Shown here: piece by piece, positions 58,683 through 64,000 of the stretch
Position numbering within the stretch: position 1 is the stretch's first letter
How the letters are laid out: each line of letters opens with the position of its first letter
Assembly (NCBI RefSeq): GCF_036345015.1
Contig: NZ_CP084098.1
Location: 682,001-746,000, forward strand
Source: Cyanobacterium sp. Dongsha4
GTDB lineage: Bacteria > Cyanobacteriota > Cyanobacteriia > Cyanobacteriales > Cyanobacteriaceae
Direction: 5' to 3'
DNA length: 64,000 nt
Position numbers and translations under genes: made by a program
Notes under the pieces: model-generated
What the model was told of the DNA's origin: nothing
Databases searched by the model: none
What the model saw: only the letters and a program-made list of their open reading frames with translations

Positions 58683-59973
58683 TATTTAATTTATTTATCT
58701 CCACTTTTCCTTGAGCATTTCTAGGAATTTCTGTGACAGAATACCAGATTTTAGGGATTTTATAATTGCTGATTTCTCCTCTTAACTTTGCTTTTATTTG
58801 TTCTGGTTTAATCTCTTTATTTTTTGGTACATAAAAAGATGCGATCGCATCTCCCCAATAAGGATCTTTTTCTGCTTTAATCACCACATCTTGAACTAAA
58901 TTAGTGTTGAGAATTGCCCTTTCTATTTCTTGGGGAAAAACATTTTCTCCTCCCGTAATTATTTTTTGACTATTTCTACCTAAAATATATAAAAATCCGT
59001 TTTGATCAAAATAACCAACATCATCAGTAAGGTAAATTTCTTTTTCTTCATAATGAGGATAATAACCTTTAAATAAAGACATTGCTTTAATAGTAATAAT
59101 ATTCTGTTGATAACTTGAGTATTGTAAAAATCCCTTTTGCCTATCCTCATCAGTATCTTTTATTTCTTGACTAAATATAATCTTTGCGTGGGGTAAAATT
59201 TGACCACTACTATTATTGTTGTTAGTAAAATATTCAGGTTTTAAAATCGTAATTCCCGATGCAGTTTCCGTCATCCCATAAGTTAAAGCAAGAGGTAAAT
59301 TATATGTCCTTGCTAAATTAATTTGTTGAGGTGAAATAGATGCTCCTCCGACTAAAATAGTTTTAAACTGTTGCAGAAAAAAAGGATTTTTATCTAAGAA
59401 AAATTGTAATTGAGTTGGTACTAAAGAAATAAAATAATCTTGATAATTAACAATGCTTTTATGATTATTTTTTAGATAATTAAAAGTATGAAAAATAAAC
59501 TCCCCTTTACTAAGGAAACTACGGACAACCTGCATTAAACCACTAACATGATAAAGAGGTAAACAACAGAAAGAATTAATAGGAAGATTGCCAAAAAATT
59601 GATAGAAACTCAGAGCAGAATTAGTTAAAGTTTCCCACGTGTGGATCGCAAATTTTATTTGTCCAGACGTGCCTCCTGTGGGTATCATTATTCCTTTAAA
59701 TCTAGTTTGTTTTTTATTTTGATCTTTATTAAATTTATAATTAATATCACCAAAAATCAGATCAGGAGTTACTATTTTCTCTACTTGTTGCCATTCTTGT
59801 TTACCCCAATTAGGATTCACTAAAAATAAGCTAACATTACTATTGATACAAGCAAAAAAAGCTGAAACAAAATGAAGAAAATCTTTTTCTCCTAAAAAAA
59901 CAATTATATTTACTTCTTGATTAAAATTATTAATAATAGATAAATATTTTTCTAATAATCTTTGCTCAAACAA
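58675..59973 (-). CDS. menE: o-Succinylbenzoate--CoA ligase (acyl-activating enzyme)
   Basis: Activates o-succinylbenzoate with ATP and CoA in the phylloquinone pathway that supplies photosystem I. At 432 residues it is shorter than many AMP-binding enzymes. Motifs: the P-loop IPTGGTSGQIKFAIHTW near residues 95-111, TYGMTETASG, YLTDDVGYFDQNGFLYILGR, and the C-terminal PRNAQGKVEINKL with the catalytic Lys. The only available start is TTG at 59973; a stop codon lies in frame 15 codons upstream with no ATG between. It overlaps the decayed brnT remnant at its 3' end. Other men genes are not in the window; a general acyl-CoA ligase is the alternative. Confidence 0.87.
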   Translation of the reverse strand: MFEQRLLEKYLSIINNFNQEVNIIVFLGEKDFLHFVSAFFACINSNVSLFLVNPNWGKQEWQQVEKIVTPDLIFGDINYKFNKDQNKKQTRFKGIMIPTGGTSGQIKFAIHTWETLTNSALSFYQFFGNLPINSFCCLPLYHVSGLMQVVRSFLSKGEFIFHTFNYLKNNHKSIVNYQDYFISLVPTQLQFFLDKNPFFLQQFKTILVGGASISPQQINLARTYNLPLALTYGMTETASGITILKPEYFTNNNNSSGQILPHAKIIFSQEIKDTDEDRQKGFLQYSSYQQNIITIKAMSLFKGYYPHYEEKEIYLTDDVGYFDQNGFLYILGRNSQKIITGGENVFPQEIERAILNTNLVQDVVIKAEKDPYWGDAIASFYVPKNKEIKPEQIKAKLRGEISNYKIPKIWYSVTEIPRNAQGKVEINKLNSK

Positions 59974-60104
59974 TTTAGCCTCTTTTAACTTTAAGTTTGA
60001 TTTAATTATTGCTTAAAAAAGGTGTTAGGTTAAATAAAAACTGTCGTTAAAATCAATTTCCATAGGTAGATACTTAATTTTCTTAATCTTTAATTCTTTC
60101 ATCC

Positions 60105-61715
60105 ATGTCTTTATCTCGTATCATCACAATTATTGTCGGTATTAGTGCTATTTTTGGCTTGATGTTATGGCTAATTAGTAGTTTATCGAGACTTTACAGT
60201 GAAATTGCATGGACTAGCCCATTTTTAGCTAATTTTCTGGTATTTATTCTCATTATCTTACTGATTTGCTTTATTGTTCTTTTTATCTATTATTTAGGTG
60301 TTACTCCTAACAGCAAAGGGAAGGGTAAACGAAGAAGAAGAAAAATATTACCTGCTTTGCCTTCTGAAAAAAATGAAATTGCATCGGAAACAATTAAGGC
60401 CGTCAAAAAACAGGTAGCACAAATACAAGATGAAGTTGCCCAGAAAGCTCTTTTAGCCAAGTCTCAAGCTATTGAAGCTAGTTTGACTCACGGAAACTTA
60501 AAAGTAGTGGTATTTGGTACAGGAAGTGCGGGAAAAACCTCTTTGGTTAATGCGTTAATGGGGGAAATGGTGGGAGATGTTCAAGCTAGTATGGGTACAA
60601 CGACAGAAGGAGTTATTTACACTCTGAAATTACCTAATCTTAACCGAGAAATTGCGATCGTTGATACCCCTGGAATTCTGGAAATGGGAGCGCCGGGAGA
60701 AATTAGAGAACAATTAGCAAGGGAATTGGCAACCTCGGCGGATTTATTAATTTTTGTGTGTGATAACGATTTAAGGGCTTCAGAATTTAAACCTCTGGAG
60801 GCTTTAGCTAGTATCGGGAAGCGATCGCTTCTTGTTTTTAATAAGATAGACTTATACTCAGAGGAGGAACAAGAGATTATTTTAAACCAACTTCGAGAAA
60901 GGGTAAAAAGTTTTATTACCTCCGTAGATGTATTAAAAGCCTGTGCCAATCCTCAACCCGTGCAGTTTTCCGAAGGTGAAATTATACAACCAGAAATAGA
61001 AATAATCGGAGTAATCAAGCGTTTAGCGGCAATTTGTCGAGCCGAAGGAGATGATTTATTAGCAGACAATATTCTCTTACAGTCTCAACGATTAGGAGAA
61101 GAAGCCCGAAAATTAATTAGTCAACAACGTAGTCGAGAAGCCGATAAAATTATCGCCCGTTATCAATGGATTGGGGCGGGGGTAATTGCTTGTACTCCTT
61201 TACCCGTAGTGGATATGTTAGCAACGGCGGCAGTGAATGCACAAATGGTAGTAGAAATTGGACAAGTTTACGGTTGTGAGTTAAATAGTGATACAGGAAG
61301 AGATTTAGCCCTTTCTTTAGGAAAAACATTGGTTAGTTTGGGAGTAGTAAAAGGAGCGGTGGAATTAGTAGCAAAAGCCCTTCAATTCACGGCGGCTACT
61401 TACGTTATTGGCAAGGTTATTCAGGCAATTAGTGCCGCTTATTTAACTCGCATTGCAGGAAAAAGTTTTGTGGAATATTTCAGCCACGATCAAGATTGGG
61501 GGGACGGCGGAATTACAGAGGTTGTACAACGACAATTTAAGTTGAGTCGCAAGGATGAATTTATTAAAGCCTTTGTACAGGATGCTATTACCCGTGTTAT
61601 TGAACCTATTAAAGATACTTTAGACTATAGTAATGAGGAAGAGGAGAGTAACGACATTTATTTTGACGATAATGATGATTGGAGCAAAGAATCAAACAAC
61701 ATTGATCAATGGTAG
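60105..61715 (+). CDS. Membrane-anchored GTPase with DUF697 domain
   Basis: A 536-residue protein. Two spans (about 5-27 and 40-64) and a basic stretch anchor it. The Era/Der-like G domain (about 130-310) has G1 GTGSAGKTS (138-146), G3 DTPG (187-190) and G4 NKID (246-249); TT at about 165-167 is a plausible G2. A DUF697 region (about 345-460) follows with hydrophobic helices (WIGAGVIACTPLPVVDMLAT), then an acidic tail. Cyanobacteria carry several such proteins, thought to act at membranes (chloroplast relatives are linked to thylakoid or envelope biogenesis), but the role here is unknown. Monocistronic and convergent with zds. Confidence 0.9.
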   Translation: MSLSRIITIIVGISAIFGLMLWLISSLSRLYSEIAWTSPFLANFLVFILIILLICFIVLFIYYLGVTPNSKGKGKRRRRKILPALPSEKNEIASETIKAVKKQVAQIQDEVAQKALLAKSQAIEASLTHGNLKVVVFGTGSAGKTSLVNALMGEMVGDVQASMGTTTEGVIYTLKLPNLNREIAIVDTPGILEMGAPGEIREQLARELATSADLLIFVCDNDLRASEFKPLEALASIGKRSLLVFNKIDLYSEEEQEIILNQLRERVKSFITSVDVLKACANPQPVQFSEGEIIQPEIEIIGVIKRLAAICRAEGDDLLADNILLQSQRLGEEARKLISQQRSREADKIIARYQWIGAGVIACTPLPVVDMLATAAVNAQMVVEIGQVYGCELNSDTGRDLALSLGKTLVSLGVVKGAVELVAKALQFTAATYVIGKVIQAISAAYLTRIAGKSFVEYFSHDQDWGDGGITEVVQRQFKLSRKDEFIKAFVQDAITRVIEPIKDTLDYSNEEEESNDIYFDDNDDWSKESNNIDQW

Positions 61716-61854
61716 TATGATCCTCGAAAGTAAATAGTGAATAAATTTCAATAAAAAATTAAGAGTTAGTTTCTCCTTTTCCCCTCATCTATCCTTCTCC
61801 CTAATTCCCGAATTCCTCAACACCACGAAATTATTGGTTCAACGTAGTCGCACT

Positions 61855-63306
61855 TTATGCGATCGCAGCTACTTTTTGATTATTCTTAAGAATTGCCCTC
61901 GCCGCTTGTAATCCAGAAATTGTTGCCCCTTCCATACTGTCGATATAATCCTGTTGAGTATAACTACCTGCAAGGAAGAAATTGGGGATAGGAGTCGCTT
62001 GAGAAGGGCGATATAAATCCATTCCGGGGGCTTCACGATAGAGAGATTGAGCCAGTTTTACCACACTATACCAAGTCATATTTAACTCACGGGAAGAAGG
62101 GAATAACTCATGAACTTGTTTTAAAACATGATTAGCAATATTTTCGTTACTTTCCTTGATAAAAGGATCACCCGGTGTTAAAACTAATTGTAATAAAGAT
62201 CCTTGACCTTCTCTATAATAATCCGCAGGACTAGATAAAGCTAGATCCGAAAAACAAGAAAAGTCCGCATCCGCAGTGTAGAGTAAATTATCAATACCTT
62301 CCGCTTTGTCTAATTGACGGCGTTTTTCCTCATCATTTAATTCCGTTACCCAACCATCAAACCTTAATTGTACCGTAGCCACAGGTACAGCAGTTAATTT
62401 GTAAATGTTATCAAACTCAGACCATTTACGCCAACCATCAGGAATCAATTTTTGAATACCCGGCACATCACAGGCACACACATAAGCATCCGCCGTGATA
62501 ACTTCCTCTGTTTCTCCTTTGGCAATCAATAACCCCGTAACGGTAGTTTTATCCCCTTCTTGATATTGAATTTCTCTGACACGACGACGGGTATGAATTT
62601 TTACTCCTCTGGATTCCAAATAGTTAACAATGGGTTTATGTAAATATTCATGGGGTGAACCTTCTAACATTCTTAACACAGAAGCCTCGGTTTTTGCCGC
62701 AAAAAATTGGAAAATTGTTAACATACAACGGGCAGAAATATTCTCTGTATCGATAAATCCTAAAGCATAGGCAATGGGATTCCACATTTTATCTAAACTG
62801 CCTTGATTCCCCCCATGTTTGCGAAACCAGTCAGCAAAACTAATACCATCTAAATCTCTAATTTGACGCATTGCCCCGTGAAAATCAATTAAACCTCTAA
62901 CAATAGGGCTAGTGCCAAGGGCGAGAGAATTGGCAATCTTATCCACAGTTGAGAGTTGAGAAGTAGTAAAAAAGGCTTTTAAACCATTAAATGGAGCTCC
63001 AGTGGGAAAACGAAAATCCAATTCCCCGACTCTACCACCTTGATTAATAAAAGTGTGAGTATGTTCTTTTAAACGCAAATTTTCGATCGCACCTACTTTT
63101 TTCATTAAAGCAAAGAGATTATAGTAACAACCGAAAAAAACGTGTAAGCCCATTTCAATATGATTACCGTCATTATCAACCCAACTGCCGACTTTTCCTC
63201 CAACAAAAGGGCGAGACTCAAATATTTCCACTTCACAACCTGCATCAACTAATTCAATGGCTGTGGCTAATCCTGCTAATCCAGCACCTACTATGGCAAC
63301 TCGCAT
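61855..63306 (-). CDS. zds: Zeta-carotene desaturase
   Basis: FAD-dependent membrane-associated desaturase (also called CrtQ) converting zeta-carotene to lycopene via neurosporene, using plastoquinone as acceptor. The 483-residue protein opens with the dinucleotide fold [20 protein letters not shown] (GAGLAG at 7-12) and the conserved [20 protein letters not shown]. The C-terminal carotenoid-desaturase signature [20 protein letters not shown] lies near 450-470. It is a plant/cyanobacterial-type CrtQ rather than bacterial CrtI. Monocistronic on the minus strand with repeats at both ends; phytoene desaturase is not in the window. Confidence 0.95.
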   Translation of the reverse strand: MRVAIVGAGLAGLATAIELVDAGCEVEIFESRPFVGGKVGSWVDNDGNHIEMGLHVFFGCYYNLFALMKKVGAIENLRLKEHTHTFINQGGRVGELDFRFPTGAPFNGLKAFFTTSQLSTVDKIANSLALGTSPIVRGLIDFHGAMRQIRDLDGISFADWFRKHGGNQGSLDKMWNPIAYALGFIDTENISARCMLTIFQFFAAKTEASVLRMLEGSPHEYLHKPIVNYLESRGVKIHTRRRVREIQYQEGDKTTVTGLLIAKGETEEVITADAYVCACDVPGIQKLIPDGWRKWSEFDNIYKLTAVPVATVQLRFDGWVTELNDEEKRRQLDKAEGIDNLLYTADADFSCFSDLALSSPADYYREGQGSLLQLVLTPGDPFIKESNENIANHVLKQVHELFPSSRELNMTWYSVVKLAQSLYREAPGMDLYRPSQATPIPNFFLAGSYTQQDYIDSMEGATISGLQAARAILKNNQKVAAIA

Positions 63307-63369
63307 TCTCTATCCTAAATATTTGCTTAACTTTTCTTTACATATTTTACTAGATTGTGGGGTCATTCG

Positions 63370-63462
63370 GAGTTCAGAGTTCAGAGTTCAGGGTTAGGGT
63401 GTTAGGAAGAAGTTATAGATTAGTTTCCCCCAATACCCCAACACCTCTTTCCCAACTTTAAC
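63370..63462 (+). repeat. Heptamer array GAGTTCA x3 with composite repeat blocks
   Basis: GAGTTCA occurs three times in a row (63370-63390), then GGGTTAG, GGTGTTAGG, AAGAAGTTATAGATTAGTTT and CCCCCAATACCCCAACACC. It sits between two minus-strand genes. Confidence 0.8.
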
Positions 63463-63465
63463 AAG

Positions 63466-64000
63466 TCAACTACGCAAAGTAACAGCAAATTGTTTAGTCA
63501 AAGCATCCCGAATTTTATTATGGATAGGATCAACATCAGTATCTTTTAATGTACCATCGGGCGATCGATATACTAAACTAAAAGCAAGACTGCGTTTTCC
63601 TTCCTCTACATTTGCACCCTTATACTCATCAAATAATTTTACATCCACAAGAGTTTTACCTCCTGCTTTACGCATAGCATTAATAATGTCTGCGACGGTT
63701 AAATCGGTGGAAGCAAAGAAAGCTAAATCACGTTCTACAGAGGGATAAGTAGAAAAGGCTTTGAAAATAGGAGTTTGTAAATATTTTTGGTTTAACAAAG
63801 CGATTAATGGCTCTAATTGCAATTCAAACACATAAACAGAGTTAGGTAAATCCCTTTCTTGACATAATTGGGGATGAAGTTGCCCAAAAACACCGATTCT
63901 AGTCTTATTTAACCATAAACCTGCGGTACGCCCCGGATGGAGGCGATTATCTTCCGATTCTGCTTGATAGGTAATAGGTGATTTTAAAGCCTTGAATAGA
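63466..64000 (-). CDS. pheT: Phenylalanyl-tRNA synthetase beta subunit, 5' end beyond window
   Basis: The C-terminal 177 or so residues of PheT, which with PheS charges tRNA-Phe. The frame is open to the window edge: RLHPGRTAGLWLNKTRIGVF then GQLHPQLCQERDLPN is the conserved end of the B3/B4-side domains. The final 95 residues form the anticodon-binding FDX-ACB domain (YPSVERDLAFFASTDLTVAD, KLFDEYKG, GKRSLAFSLVYRS). A Met at 63831 is internal and not the start. Its 3' end is followed by repeats and zds on the same strand. Confidence 0.95.
   Translation of the reverse strand, partial: LFKALKSPITYQAESEDNRLHPGRTAGLWLNKTRIGVFGQLHPQLCQERDLPNSVYVFELQLEPLIALLNQKYLQTPIFKAFSTYPSVERDLAFFASTDLTVADIINAMRKAGGKTLVDVKLFDEYKGANVEEGKRSLAFSLVYRSPDGTLKDTDVDPIHNKIRDALTKQFAVTLRS

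Overview
The window is AT-rich chromosomal DNA from a photosynthetic unicellular cyanobacterium. The evidence is zeta-carotene desaturase, a cytochrome b6f Rieske protein, HpsJ- and DUF3038-type proteins known from cyanobacteria, KtrAB, and GCGATCGC (HIP1) octamers in genes and spacers. The low GC content and the style of the intergenic repeats suggest a Cyanobacterium/Geminocystis-like lineage; that placement is inference. Most of the window is ordinary core chromosome with short, mostly monocistronic units.

Layout. 1-6.4 kb: dihydroorotase (cut by the edge), an unknown membrane protein and a stand-alone RND pump. 6.8-15 kb: lgt, a nucleotidyltransferase/phosphomannomutase fusion, a dgkA-trpG-MBL-fold cluster, an orphan sugar permease, a DUF3038 gene and divergent birA. 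15-22.6 kb: a CpdA-like phosphoesterase, a site-2 protease, DnaJ, a CtpA-type protease, an HTH protein with a long acidic middle, and carA. 22.8-28.6 kb: a CIA30 protein, CcdA, an unknown protein, a solitary petC, a DUF2892 protein and a transglutaminase-like protein. 28.7-33.8 kb: a complete minus-strand rRNA operon (16S, tRNA-Ile, tRNA-Ala, 23S, 5S) with a recognisable promoter and terminator. 34-37.5 kb: ktrBA and a HAL2/CysQ-type phosphatase. 37.6-43.2 kb: the rimP-nusA-ylxR-infB translation/transcription operon, preceded by an extended -10 promoter and a roughly 285-nt leader that ends in an intrinsic terminator. 43.3-51.1 kb: HpsJ, an adaptor-plus-RND efflux pair, def, ybaB and an LMW phosphatase. 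51.3-64 kb: an ABC exporter, unknown genes, an LPG-synthase-like membrane protein, glgB, a decayed brnT toxin gene, menE, a membrane GTPase, zds and pheT (cut by the edge).

How the genes work together. rimP-nusA-ylxR-infB and the rRNA operon are the translation core. ktrB and ktrA form one potassium uptake system. The adaptor at 44.3 kb and the RND pump at 46.1 kb form an efflux system, whereas the RND pump at 3.2 kb has no adjacent adaptor. Most other genes are single-gene units.

The most distinctive non-coding structure is a modular composite repeat. Blocks of heptamers (GGGGCAA-type, GAGTTMG-type) and fixed linkers recur in the same order in many spacers, on both strands, often between convergent genes. 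Two further dispersed repeat families begin a few bases after stop codons. The best candidates for something undescribed are the terminated leader RNA ahead of rimP, this repeat element, and two paired stem structures around infB. I found no CRISPR array, intact insertion sequence, prophage or obvious new defence system.
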